Shown here piece after piece: positions 52,925-63,724 of a DNA stretch of 64,000 nt. The DNA is from Tubulanus polymorphus (lineage: Eukaryota > Nemertea > Palaeonemertea > Tubulaniformes > Tubulanidae), in contig NC_134030.1 of the NCBI RefSeq assembly GCF_964204645.1, forward strand, positions 1,281,855-1,345,854. Direction: 5' to 3'. The notes under the pieces were generated by a model. That model saw nothing but the letters and a program-made list of their open reading frames with translations, had not been told where the DNA came from and made no database searches. How positions within the stretch are numbered: position 1 is the first letter of the stretch; each line of letters starts with the position of its first letter. Position numbers and translations under genes: made by a program.

Positions 52925-53029
52925 ATAGAAAAAGTAAAAATATTAAATCATTTGAAAATATATCTAGCCTCTCATACAGTTAAGTACTTTTACTTGCCTT
53001 ATTCTTAAGCATGATATAAATGAATTATG

Positions 53030-53345
53030 CTGGGCGTGAGACAGAAACGGAAAGAAAACAGGCCGGCCCAATTCCCGGCCACCTTCATACCGGATGTTGA
53101 GTCAAAAAGGTGCTTTGGGCTTTAAAGAATTGAAGACACTATTGTAAGCCGAAATAATTGTGGAATTGGACTAAAATTAAATCAAAAAATATGTGGTACA
53201 TGTTATAGTTGATTTTTTTTCAGTGAAGGCATATTAGGTGCACATGAACGACTCATGCGTTCAAGGCATATCCCTTCACTGAAAGAATATTTTTTAAATC
53301 GGTTAACAAATCCGGAATTGTCCCCGAACGAAGCCGCTCCTCCAA
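53030..53345 (-). pseudogene. 3' fragment of exon I plus its downstream flank
   Basis: Inverted copy of about 24690-25020. It keeps the LRSGTIPDL and LKNILSVKGY codons, the stop-codon palindrome and the convergent ORF region. The 5' part of exon I, with both basic clusters, is absent; the join is to unrelated intron sequence at about 53345. Confidence 0.75.
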
Positions 53346-53502
53346 TAGGAATCTCCCAGAGGCAATTTAATTGATGGGCACATTTTCAAAATTTGTTTTG
53401 GTTATCGGGCCCCCGACACAGAGTTATGAAAACTGGTCACAACTTTTAACTACATACAAAAAAATTGAATGCATTGAAATTGTATTTGGAGACTGAACTT
53501 AC

Positions 53503-53552
53503 TTGGTGCTTGAAAGTCGGGAGGCGTCTCTGGAGGGGTGCTACTGCTGCTG

Positions 53553-53613
<61 letters not shown>

Positions 53614-53854
53614 TGTTGTTGTTATTTGACAGATTAGAAACAGGCGTCTCCGGAGGGGTGGGCTGCTGCTGCTGCTGCTGCTGTTGCTGTTGTTGTTATT
53701 TGACAGATTAGAAACAAGCGTCTCCGGAGGGGTGCGCTGCTGCTGCTGCTGCTGTTGCTGCTGCTGTTGCTGTTGTTGTTATTTGACAGATTAGAAACAG
53801 GCGTCTCCGGAGGGGTGCGCTGCTGCTGCTGCTGCTGCTGTTGTGATTCACCGA
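53503..53854 (-). CDS. Expanded polyserine exon F copy, frame unstable
   Basis: Acceptor TTTACAG and donor GTAAGT bound 352 bases (3n+1, same end phase as exon F). Inside, a unit of roughly 75-90 bp (CAG run, then CACCCCTCCGGAGACGCCTG and TTCTAATCTGTCAAATAACA) is repeated four times. Each unit is 3n+1, so the same DNA is read successively as polyQ (QQRTPPETPVSNLSNN), polyS (SSAPLRRRLFL) and polyA (AAHPSGDACF) and then hits a stop. The last unit is back in the ancestral TPPETPPDFQAP frame. Probably non-functional unless internal splicing skips units. Confidence 0.65.
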
Positions 53855-54026
53855 CTGTAAATGGAAATAATATAAAAATAAATGCAACAGAAAATGAACA
53901 CAACAGGCACTTATTACACGGTAGTTCAGTAGAATGAAGGGGTCTGGGTAGAAAAACGTGTATTCTAAGATTATCAGTATATATTTCCGTGAGGAATGTG
54001 AGATTGAGGGCGTCACTGATACTTAC

Positions 54027-54065
54027 ATTAAGCGACGGTGACCTTGCCTGCGAGGCAAACTGACG
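54027..54065 (-). CDS. Exon E copy: RQFASQARSPSLN
   Basis: Protein identical to exon E at 12601-12639, with TTTCTAG acceptor and GTAAGT donor kept; base changes appear silent. Confidence 0.75.
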
Positions 54066-54480
54066 CTAGAAATGAAAATTAAAAAAATACATTAGTCAAA
54101 TTCATTAACGTTGCTAAGTTCAAGTTGCTGGTTTTTTAAACAATTTTAATAAGAAAAAAATATTCAGGTATAGCTAGCACTATGTCAGGAACGTAGCTTG
54201 AGGCGGTTCGGGGGGGGTTCGAAAATTCAGTTCCTCGCAAAGAAAAATTAAAAACAGAAATGTTAAACTTACAAATATTGAAATTTGTTCATTTAATCAA
54301 AACCTTCGTTATATCAATAGAAATCTCCCAGAGGCAATTTAATTGATGGGCACATTTTCAAAATTTGTTTTAGTTAGCGGCCCCCGACACAGAGTTATGA
54401 AAACTGGTCACAACTTTAACCGTTTTAGCTCCATACAAAAAATTGAATGCGTTGAAATTTTATTTGAAGACTGAACTTAC

Positions 54481-54595
54481 TTCGCGCTTGGAAGTCGGGA
54501 GGCGTCTCTGGCGGAAGGGATGCGCTTCTGCAGCTGCTGTTGTTGTTATCCGAATTCAGAGGTAGCGATCGGCCTGGCGACCCAAAGTAGAGACG
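54481..54595 (-). CDS. Fused exon E+F without the intron
   Basis: A single 115-base exon, TTTCTAG acceptor to GTAAGT donor, reads RLYFGSPGRSLPLNSDNNN, SSCRSASLPPETPPDFQAR. It equals exons E and F joined exactly where the + gene has a 210-bp intron, entering in phase 0 and leaving in phase 1 as expected. The serine run is only a few residues long. Confidence 0.72.
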
Positions 54596-54716
54596 CTAGA
54601 AATTAAACAATAATATAAATATATTAGTCAATTTCATTAAAGTTTAAATTTTCAACATTTTTATTGTAACGTTCATTAGTTAATAAATTAGCATGAAGCG
54701 ATGAATTTGTACTCAC

Positions 54717-54785
54717 AGGTGCATATGGACTTGATGTAGAGGGACCCCCTTGTCCGCTGGGTGCCTTTTTGGTGGCTTTTGACAT
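54717..54785 (-). CDS. Exon A copy 9: MSKATKKAPSGQGGPSTSSP
   Basis: TTTTTAG acceptor at the ATG; 23 open codons ending YAP; GTGAGT donor, phase 0. A divergent but open member. Confidence 0.65.
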
Positions 54786-54919
54786 CTAAAAACATTAGTT
54801 ATAATATTAAATAATATGAAAATATATAATATATCGAGCCAGTCAAACAGTTCAGTACTTTCTTACAACTATTCTTAATCATGAATAAATTAGCATGGAA
54901 ACAGTAAATTTGTACTAAC

Positions 54920-54984
54920 AGTAGGATACGGGCTTGATGTTGAGGGCCCGCAACCCACGTTTTTTTCACTGCTTTCGGCATTAT
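54920..54984 (-). pseudogene. Exon A copy 10 (1-base deletion)
   Basis: ATTCTAG acceptor, ATA ATG, MPKAVKKTWVAGP, then frameshifted as in copy 6; donor GTTAGT. Confidence 0.65.
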
Positions 54985-55097
54985 CTAGAATAATAAGTAA
55001 AACTATAAAATCATTTGAAAATAAATTATATATCAGATTGTCAAACGGTTCAATACTTTCTTAATCATGGTATGAATAAATTAGCATGGACGCAGTA

Positions 55098-55150
55098 AAT
55101 TTGTACTAGCACCATCGTTTGTACTGGACGTGAGGGTGCCCTCGCTCATT
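55098..55150 (-). pseudogene. Exon A fragment
   Basis: Only the GAGGGCACCCTCACGTCCAG part, as in copy 7, remains; the start region has been replaced. Confidence 0.45.
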
Positions 55151-55597
55151 GAAATTCCCTTTTGTTTACCATGAGGTAACATTTCAGATGGAGCCACTTT
55201 GACTATAATAAACGGTTGTAGTTCTACTGTTCACTGCTTCAGGTTTTCTATTGCAATATGTCACTATTGAACAAGAAACAAGAAATCAATCGAAGTTTGT
55301 CCGAACTGGTTTTTCAGTTTTTCTCCACTCGTCTTTAACGGGCTATCAATCAATATGGTCGAAAGTGCAGAATGTTCCAGCTGATAAAAACTGGGTTCCA
55401 AAATAATCAGCCCTTTGCATGTGATGATGCGAACGATCTGCCTGGGTGCACCCTGGTATAGATTTGACGATGCAGTAATGTATGACGGACATTACCTGTC
55501 AGTAGCAGAAGCAGGGTTTAATATTCTATATATATATATAAATTTCGGTTTCAAGCTCAAGAATGATGACTTCAAACAGGTGTTTACGATAACTTAC

Positions 55598-55726
55598 GTC
55601 AATTCCGGACATAGAAATATCAAACCGCCGTTGATGTTGCTGTTGTTGTTGTTGTTGTGTTCTATTAGCGTAAGGGCTTGACGTTGAGGGGCCCGCGCCC
55701 GAGGTTTTTCTGATGGCTTTTGGCAT
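55598..55726 (-). CDS. Fused exon A+B: MPKAIRKTSGAG...polyQ...FDISMSGID
   Basis: 43 open codons from ATG at 55726 to a GTAAGT donor. Exon A runs directly into the glutamine tract (SSPYANRT then 7 Gln, HQRRFDISMSGID), whereas the + gene has a 1.16-kb intron at this point. The following intron matches the + copy for about 300 bp. Shorter polyQ than exon B. Confidence 0.75.
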
Positions 55727-55983
55727 AATTCGTAATGTGGATGGGCTGGCGTCCCATGTGTTTTGTTTGCTTTTAGCATACTTGAATGGTTAATGCTTAA
55801 CATCTCTCCCAGATTGTATTGGCTTGAAACCTGCCTTATTGGTATCTAGAAAAATATGTATAACTATTTAATCATTTGAATATACATTTTATAATTAGTC
55901 AGTCATACAGTTCAGTACTTTCTTACACTTATTCTTAAGCATAGTATGAATAAATTAGCATGAAAAGAGTAAATTTGTAGTTA

Positions 55984-56044
55984 GCAGCATACGGGCTGGG
56001 AGTAGAGGGGCCGGCGCCCCACATTTTTTCATGGCTTTTGGCAT
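55984..56044 (-). pseudogene. Exon A copy 11 (frameshift, donor lost)
   Basis: MPKAMKK then a frameshift (CGAPAPLLPARML); AACTAC replaces the donor. Confidence 0.6.
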
Positions 56045-56059
56045 TGTTTTCTTTGTTTG

Positions 56060-56258
56060 TGGCAGCAACTATGGGTCGGTCTGTCTTGAGTTTGTTGGTT
56101 GTTGCAGCAGCTATGGGTCTCTCTTGAGTTTGTTGATTGTTGCAGCAGCTGGGTCAGTCTTGAGTTTGTTGGTTGTTTCAGCAGCTATGGGTCAGTCTTG
56201 AGTTTGTTGGTTGTTTCAGCAGCAGCAGCTATGGGTCAGTCTTGAGTTTGTTGGTTGT
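56060..56258. repeat. ~45-bp tandem repeat, about 4-5 copies
   Basis: AGCAGCTATGGGTCAGTCTT GAGTTTGTTGGTTGTT units, just upstream of exon A copy 11. Confidence 0.85.
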
Positions 56259-56259
56259 C

Positions 56260-56715
56260 TTGATTTTTTTCTATAGGAATTCAAGAACAAAGTAGTTGCA
56301 TGTAGGTAGACACATTCATGAATCACTCAGTGTCTTCCTGTCCCACCATAACTTCCTTGATCCTCATTACTCGGATTTATTCTCTGAACCACTTTTCCAT
56401 GTTTGTTGTGGTTTGTTTGTTTTGATTTGCTGGTGGTTTAAGCATGCATGTAGAGGGAGCTCTATCAATCCAGGAACAGTCAGCTCACAAGCAGCCCCTG
56501 CCCCAAAAGGTTTAGACATATTTTCAAAAGCTCTTGTTCTGTAGAACCGAGAGCGGAGCTCTGACTTGATCCCCTCACTGCTGAGGTCTACTTTCTCTGA
56601 TTCGCTGATTGGCTTCTCTTTGGTACATTTTAGATGATCAAAAACTAGAAACTGTCATGCGTTTATTCATTTTGGTATATGTTAAAATTCTTTTACAGTA
56701 AAGGCATATTAGGCA
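56260..56715. other. No gene seen
   Basis: Short ORFs only between the tandem repeat and the exon I copy. Confidence 0.35.
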
Positions 56716-56717
56716 CA

Positions 56718-57066
56718 TCAAAACAAATCCGGAATTGTCCCCGAACGAAGTGGCTCCCTCCACTCTCCATCAGTATGCCGGGCCACCACCTCTACCTCTC
56801 GGGCCACTCGATCCCTCGCCAGCTTTTTGGGCGAGTGAACGAGTGACCGCCCGAGATACGGATGGAGGAGCAGGACCCGCACCTGCCCCAGCCCCACCAC
56901 CATCCCTCCTCGGCCTCTTCCTATTAATTCTTACCCCTTCCTCCTGATTGCCTTGATCAGCTGCGCCATCCGCAGTGGCAACTCTTGCCTCCCCTCCCTG
57001 AGGAGCCACGACGACCGCAACTTTTCTTTTCCTTTTCGTGCGAGTTTTTTTTGGCGGTGGTCGTGT
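56718..57066 (-). pseudogene. Exon I copy with frameshift
   Basis: CTCTTTACAG acceptor kept; TRPPPKKTRTKRKRK and INRKRPRRDGGG are intact, but one extra C (GCCCAAAAAG) shifts the frame after TRSLA and gives a stop at about 56770. In the next frame the C-terminal codons (VAREVEVVARHTDG, SGTIPDL) are still readable. The stop-codon palindrome is half deleted. Confidence 0.75.
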
Positions 57067-57395
57067 CTGTAAAGAGAAAAAAATGAACAATAAGTATTTA
57101 GTATAATACACCTATGTGCGTATAATACACCTATGTGAGTCCTTCGCTATTAAACACATAGAACTGTGGAACTGGATCCCGAGGCTAATCTAAATGCGCG
57201 CAACTGAGTCCAAGTGCAACTAAAGCACACAACTGCGGATCAGATAAATCATTGGTAGATTCACTTGTAAAATATCTCGCTAAGAACAAACTGAAAACTG
57301 TAGAATGTTGTTGAAACTGTTGTGTGTTATTCATTTGGGTATATGTTATATTTAAATTTTTTTCAGTGAAGGCATATTAGGCGCACATGAACGTC
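57067..57395. other. Spacer between two exon I copies
   Basis: Contains a short TAATACACCTATGTG duplication (about 57101-57135) and, at its end, the palindrome belonging to the next copy. Confidence 0.4.
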
Positions 57396-57768
57396 TCATG
57401 CGTTCAAGGCATATCCCTTCACTGAAAGAATATTCTTTAGATCAGTTAACAAATCCGGAATTGGCCCCGAACGAAGTGGCACCCTCCACTCTCCATCAGT
57501 ATGCCGGGCCACCACCTCTACCTCTCGGGCCACTCGATCACTCGCCAGCTTTTTGACGAGTGACCGCCCAAGATACGGATGGAGGAGCAGGAGGAGCAGG
57601 ACCCGCACCATCTCCAGCCCCACCACCATCCCTCCTCGGCCGCTTCCTATTTATCACCTCCCCTTCCTCCCGATTACCTTCGTCAGCCGCACCATCCGCC
57701 GGGACCACTCTTGCTCCTCCTCCCTGCGGAGCCACGACGACCGCAACTGGTACTTTTCGGTTTCTCAT
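57396..57768 (-). pseudogene. Second exon I copy, 5' end replaced and frameshifted
   Basis: Homology starts near 57749 (VAVVVAPQGGGARVVPADGA). An 8-base loss after the AVTR codons shifts the frame, then the C-terminus (VAREVEVVARHTDGEW ... LKNILSVKGYALNA) continues in another frame. The acceptor and the first basic cluster are missing, so this is a truncated copy. Confidence 0.75.
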
Positions 57769-58540
57769 GGTTTCCCACCATCTTTCAAAAGAGAACTATC
57801 GATATATCATTAGCTACAAGGAAACTTTTCAGAAACTTTTTCAGGTCATTCTTTCTTGTATTATTAGCATTTGATTCTCTATATATCGTCAGAACATGGA
57901 CTCAGAGTGTTTCTTTAATGGTTAAGAATGTCTCTTTCACCAACATCCCCCTTAGCCTGGTTCCTACATATCCCTTCCCTTTCCTCCTGATTACCTTTGA
58001 TCCCCACTGCCTAGCAGCTAACAGCTGCTGCTATTTTATCTGGTTTACATGTTTTGCAGATAGTGTCTGTTATGCTATAGTTGTTCTTTTAATCGTTTAA
58101 CTTCTTCATCTGAAATTTCATTATTCTAATTTCAGTTTCACGCAGGAAATGGTTCATGAAAATCTGCATTGAGACTGGGACGAAATGTGCATTGAGACGG
58201 ATGAAATCTGCATGAACAGAGATATACTTTAAGATCCCCATTTTATCCATCGGAGTGAATGTACATCCACTACTCACAGGTAGCAAACCTACAAACGCTA
58301 AACACTCATCCCTGGGCCCTGATTCAAAAATAAAAATAAAAGATTAAATTAAGAATTAACATTTTTATGAATCAGTGATCAGTTTCATAAAATAATTCCT
58401 AAATTAATTTTAGGGGTTTATTATTTCAGATTGAAATGAATTCTTCATGTTTATGCAATTCTCATTATCTTTCATTGCAGCATTTATATATTCAATTTTA
58501 ATCATACATGTGAAATATATAATGTATTTTCAGGGAAACG
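57769..58540. other. Unique-looking spacer, nothing supported
   Basis: The paralogue cluster ends here; short ORFs only. CCCTGGGCCCTGATTCAAAA near 58312 resembles one end of the inverted-repeat elements at 8703 and 18356. Confidence 0.35.
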
Positions 58541-58544
58541 TAAA

Positions 58545-58628
58545 CAAGAAAGGAAGGGAAGGGAAGAAAGAGAAAGGAAGGGAAGAAAGAGAAGGGAAGG
58601 GAAGAAAGAGAAGGGAAGAAAGAGTTGG
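58545..58628. repeat. (GGGAAGAAAGAGAA)n purine microsatellite
   Basis: Purine-only run immediately preceding and entering the right duplicate; the window itself begins inside the equivalent run, so the true duplication edge may lie further left. Confidence 0.85.
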
Positions 58629-59592
58629 ATGATTAATGCGCACTTATTCTCCATTCCGAATTCCTGTATTCGACTCTAGGTGATCATCATACGAACGAGA
58701 TATAGAAAAAAAACATTACTGAAGTCATCTCTATTTTTTAGTCTCAATTTGTATTTCTAATTCAATTTACTAAGTGTGTAAGTCATCATTTGGATAAGTC
58801 GTCACATTACTGAAGTCATCTCTATTTTTTAGTCTCAATTTGTATTTCTAATTCAATTTACTAAGTGTGTAAGTCATCATTTGGATAAGTCGTCACATTA
58901 CTGAAGTCATCTCTATTTTTTAGTCTCAATTTGTATTTCTAATTCAATTTACTAAGTGTGTAAGTCATCATTTGGATAAGTCGTCACATTACTGAAGTCA
59001 TCTCTATTTTTTAGTCTCAATTTGTATTTCTAATTCAATTCACTAAGTGTGTAAGTCATCATTTGGATAAGTCGTCACATTATTGAAGTCATCTCTATTT
59101 TGAAGTCTCAATTAGTATTCAGTTTACTTCAGATAACGTAATTTGGTTTAATCACAAGTCGTCAACATTATAATCAATGTAACTACAGTGACTACATTAT
59201 TGTCCTTTTATTGAGAAATTTATGTTAAATTTTGATTTCTGGGATAAATCAAAATTCAAATGTTATCATTTTTTGTATCAAAAATTGTAAAAAATTGAAT
59301 AACTTGTGTGCTATTGAAACATTCAGTTATGGGGAGTTTTTTGCTCAGAAAACTTTGAGCCTGTTTATACAAGTGTTGTAACAAAAGTGTTGAACAATTC
59401 AAAGATCATGTTTTTTATACTTTGCCATGTTAGAAAAAATGTTTTCTAATATATTGATGTTTCTAAAAAAACATATGATTCAACTTCAAACGGCCAACAA
59501 GCCTTCTAATAAAACTAGTTTGTCATATATATATATATATATATTATTTGGTCATTGTCAAGTTTTTTTAAAAATATTTTGGTTTTCTCAGC

Positions 59593-59720
59593 TTTCTCTG
59601 GTGGAAATTTCTTCGTGGAATTCCTCTTCTATACAAGTTCCTCCTCAGACTGTTTTAATGCGAGAGTTTTTAACAACCGGATCCTCAGAAAATGGTCGGA
59701 GTGCCAAGTCTTCGATTTAA
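59593..59720 (+). CDS. Duplicate of the possible 3' terminal exon
   Basis: Same acceptor and frame as at 899-1040 (LSLVEISSWN to SAKSSI, stop), with two conservative amino-acid differences. Confidence 0.25.
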
Positions 59721-60614
59721 GATCACCAGTCTTATCTGAGACCATAAGTTCACTAGCGATTCCAACAGCTATAGGATGGAACAGTATTATTATATAGGTC
59801 ACCACTGTGCAATTGAGCCCAGATCATCAGAAAAAGATAAAAGTGAAGATATGTGATGGGATTCATTGAAAATTTTGCATATATAATTAATTCATTGAAA
59901 TACTTAATTTGTATGACTTATTTTTTGGGAATTTTCGAATTTGTCATCAATAACTAGTATATATTTCTTTTCAAGTTGTGAGCGATCTAGTTCTCTGTCG
60001 ACCCATTGAAAATGAATCGACTCTGAACTGTAGAACTGGACCCAGGGAGCTGAATCTCGCGTGCCACAGCAAGATACAGAGCTCTTCAATGTCTTAACCG
60101 TCAGGTGCTGCCCCTAAACAAATCAATAGCGGTAAATCTGTGAACTAACTTATAGCTCGCTTGCCAGAGTAGAATCATAGCGAGCTGTCTAAAATCTTGA
60201 ACCGTCTAGTGCTGCCCCTTAATCGATATGTATCGGAAAAGTGAATTTATTACTCGCATGCCACAGTAGTTGAGTAGTTGGAACATCACGATAGACTCGT
60301 TTTTCTGTGCAGCTATAACGGGAACTATTTCAGATCTGATAATGAATATAAACTCAGTCACAGTTCGATAACAAACGCCGCTGGGTGAAATTGATGTAAA
60401 CAAATAATCGTGTTGAAATTGAATTTAGTTTAAGATATATTTTCGTGGTAGTTTTTATTTTCAAGCTGTTTACGTTCACTTCAAATGATGAAACGATGAA
60501 ACCATATTAAATACATCCCTGTTTTAGTGGGGATTTTGAGTTTTGGTCCTTTCCGTATCTTCTAGAAACATCAAGTAGAAAGGCATTAACTGAACCCTAT
60601 GTCTTTAACTTCAG

Positions 60615-60847
60615 GAGTCTATGGAGTTTTCGGATGCCTCTTTTCCTCACTTCTTGCATTCGTCACTATTAGAAATCCGGACAAACTGAATTCAGTTCGA
60701 CGAGGCCGAAGAACAGAAGACCAAAGAGTGATCTGCACTAGCCGCAGGGTTCGTGTTGGCTTGGATCGGTGGGAGGCAATCAAACCCCGACACGTGAAGA
60801 TGTATCCTCAAAAATGGATACCGGAACGCTTCTCTGGTTTACGATGA
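60615..60847 (+). CDS. Duplicate of the possible basic exon, frame open
   Basis: After CTTTAACTTCAG the frame VYGVFGCLFSSLLAF, RRGRRTEDQRVICTSRRVRV, IPERFSGLR then TGA is fully open. The left copy has a 2-base insertion near its start. Confidence 0.3.
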
Positions 60848-61237
60848 TTAATTAGTCTGCAGGGATAACTCTTTGGCGGGGCGTGATCGCGTGAATAGCC
60901 CAAACTAAACCTTCAGAGTTCACTGTACTACAGCATACAACATCTGATAACTTGCATAATAAAGCGCGGCGTGCATGAAAAGAATTGTATAAATGCGGGC
61001 AAGATTCCGTGCCCTGGCAATCGAACGCCGGAGTGGAGGTATTCCATACACTGGTAGGTGAGTCGGAGCATAGACTGGTTGCTTGTCCCATAGAGACCGG
61101 TAACCAGTCTAGCCACCTCACGATCAGTCTACATTGAAAAACCATTACTGAAATATGGTTGACGGAAATATTCATTTCATATCAGATTCTGAAATATTTT
61201 CTCATATTGACTACAAAATTTTTATTATCTTCATAAG

Positions 61238-61245
61238 ATAAATCT
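61238..61245. repeat. Left target-site duplication ATAAATCT
   Basis: Eight bases repeated exactly at 63219-63226; present once in the empty site at about 2523-2530 of the left copy. Confidence 0.92.
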
Positions 61246-63218
61246 ATGGAAGACCTCAGACGACATACGAGATATGAGATATAACATACGAGATATGAGA
61301 TGCAACATACGAGATACGACATATGACATACGAGATACGACTTATTTACAGTACGGGTGTCCGTCCGCTAGCGCCACCGCAGTGTATATTTTTCAACATC
61401 TACTCGGCGTTGCGGCGTATACTACGACACGTGCGCAGGCAGTGACGTATACATTAACTATGAATATCAATATGCGAAAAACGTTTCATTTGAAACGAAA
61501 AATATTCGATCAACCACTCCCGGGGACCGGCTTCTCGCTGTGACGTCAGTGGGCCACTCTTAGTGTGAGACACCGATGGTCCGGTGATTCGAGTTGGCTC
61601 CAAATACGGGGCTACAGCCCCTAAATCCACCAAAAACGCCTCAAATTCCATTTTTGAGTGTACAAAAATCCCTCAAAAAGAGTTAGCCATGGCCCCTTCA
61701 AATTGGTGGTCACTAAGAATTGCGCCTAGTCAAGGGTTTAAACTTCGCGTTCGATCGAGGGTTTTCGATGAAGAATGAAAGATGTATGTATATTACGAAT
61801 GCCGATGACCAAAGAGTTTGAAAAAAATTCCGACACACGCGGAATCTGTTTAGTGTACTATGATTTCAACGAATGAATTGGAAACATGGACATGAATTAA
61901 AAATACTAAAGATAACATAAATTTATTGAATGAATTATTCATTAAATATCAGAATGGAGTTCCATTGTATCACTCTCAGCTCCTGGCCCTAGTCCAGCTG
62001 ATTTCGTTTATCACGACGTTTTTTGCGACGGGTGCAAACGCAACATGCAACGTTCCGGTGTTCCGCTAATTCCCTGTCTAAAGAAATGTTACTTGATATT
62101 TCCATGGATCTCTTATCTTTACAAATGTAAGAGCTGTTGTGTTTTGCTGAAGACTTATGTATGTGGTTCATGTACTTTTGTCAATAACAGTTTTAAAACT
62201 GGCCATGATAATTGATAAGAATGATCTTAAATTGGATTCTCCGATTATGAAAGTTATTCAGATTCAGCCATTGGCCCTTTTCATGAAAGATGTCAGAAAA
62301 GAAAGATAGCCAAAAAGCCCTCAGAATACACAAGTACCTAAATTGAACAAATTTTCAGGGGAGGACCCCAGACTATGGCTTCAGAAAGACAGTGCCGCAT
62401 ACTGCCCTGACGGTTAGCGAAAACTGGCCAGTCTCGACTCTCAACGGCTGGTCTAGTGGACTCACCAGTCTGCCCCGGTAGCTCGATAGGGATGGAATTT
62501 AGTTGGGGATTTCACACCTTGAGAGAAAGCACGGGAGTTCTTAATCTGGATACCAGGGCGATGTACGGGTTCCCGGGTTGTTTGGGATTCAAGAACTCAG
62601 GCAGGGGTGTCAAACAGCGGAGGAGGGGTACAAGGGAGCCGGGATTTCCGGCTGCGGATTTAGAATTTTGATTTCTGATGCAGAAAAGCCGGCGGTTACG
62701 GTGGGCGGTGAACAGTAGTTATTTTTTCTGCAGGCAGTGAGTAACCGGAACCCCGGCTCCTGAACACCAGGCCGTTTTCAGACCAAAGGAAGACAAGAAA
62801 TAGCATAATATTATGAACTTGAACAGTTTGATATCTTTTTAGTTTTGTGATTTGAAAAACCTTTCGTCGCCCGCGGGAGAGGAACGGCCGGCGCGCCTAG
62901 TCCAGGGTGTTCACAGTATGGCCTAATCGTTGTGTCCGGTCCAGGTGTCCATTATCCAAAAGAAATCTATTTCTGGTTTGAATAAAAATGTTGACTATGT
63001 TGGTTTTCATATAATTGACGATGACTGTACGCGTCACCATGTTAAACGATTTATATGCAGTAAATATTGAAAAAACATACACTGCGGTGGCGCTAGCGGA
63101 CGGACGCCCGTACTGTAAATAAGTCGTACCTCGTATGTAATATGTCGTATCTCGTATGTATCATCTCATATCTCGTATGTTATATCTCATATCTCGTATG
63201 TCGTCTGAGGTCTTCCAT
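61246..63218. mobile_element. 1973-bp non-autonomous DNA transposon with ~140-bp terminal inverted repeats
   Basis: Starts ATGGAAGACCTCAGACGACA and ends in the exact reverse complement. The inverted arms continue for about 140 bp through reiterated CATACGAGATATGAGAT blocks and CGTCCGTCCGCTAGCGCCACCGCAGTGTAT with few mismatches. It is flanked by an 8-bp target duplication and absent from the left duplicate, giving exact edges. Internal ORFs are at most 64 codons, so no transposase. An 8-bp duplication fits hAT, P or Merlin-like superfamilies, but the terminal bases do not match a family I know. The interior holds a CGCGGGAG/GGCCGGCGCGCC GC-rich patch. Confidence 0.93.
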
Positions 63219-63226
63219 ATAAATCT
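63219..63226. repeat. Right target-site duplication ATAAATCT
   Basis: Exact copy of 61238-61245. Confidence 0.92.
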
Positions 63227-63640
63227 GCCAAAGCTCAACAATTTGAATTAGTGAAAACCGATGTGCGAAGTCGTCAATTCAGTAGCCCGATAGAGCCCGG
63301 TAACCAGTCTAACTGACAATGTTCATTGCGCGGGAATGAACAGGCAACCAATCTACGATGAAAAATCATTTCTGAAAAATTATGAACGGAGATATTCATT
63401 TTACTTTGAATTTTGAATTATCTTATAAAACTGACAGCCATATTAACCAAAATATTAATAGTAAATCTGATAAAATCTAATACCGGTTTTAGAATAGGTG
63501 AAAACTGATTTATGTGATGCCGTCGGTTCAGAAGACTGATCCGTAGAATCGTTCGCCACTTTCTTCCGGTCCACTTACTTCCGCGTTTGTGATTTGCATA
63601 CAAGTAGTTTGAATGTTAAATGTATTAAGCCGCGTGTTGA

Positions 63641-63724
63641 TTGGTTGAGGTCAGTGCGGTTTACTGAACGATGACCAGCTGTCAGCTGATCGAATCATTC
63701 GTTTCACAGACATTACGACGTAAG
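63641..63724 (+). promoter_or_regulatory. Duplicate of the candidate promoter and 5' exon
   Basis: Same inverted CCAAT box, short ATG-opened segment and GTAAGT donor as at 2941-3024. If real, it would start a second rightward transcript outside the window. Confidence 0.35.

Noticed and set aside
61989-62171. Transposase C-terminus in the 1973-bp element (CCVCTRRKKRRDKR)
   Set aside because: A 60-codon ORF with a Cys/basic end is too short to assign; no catalytic motif elsewhere in the element.
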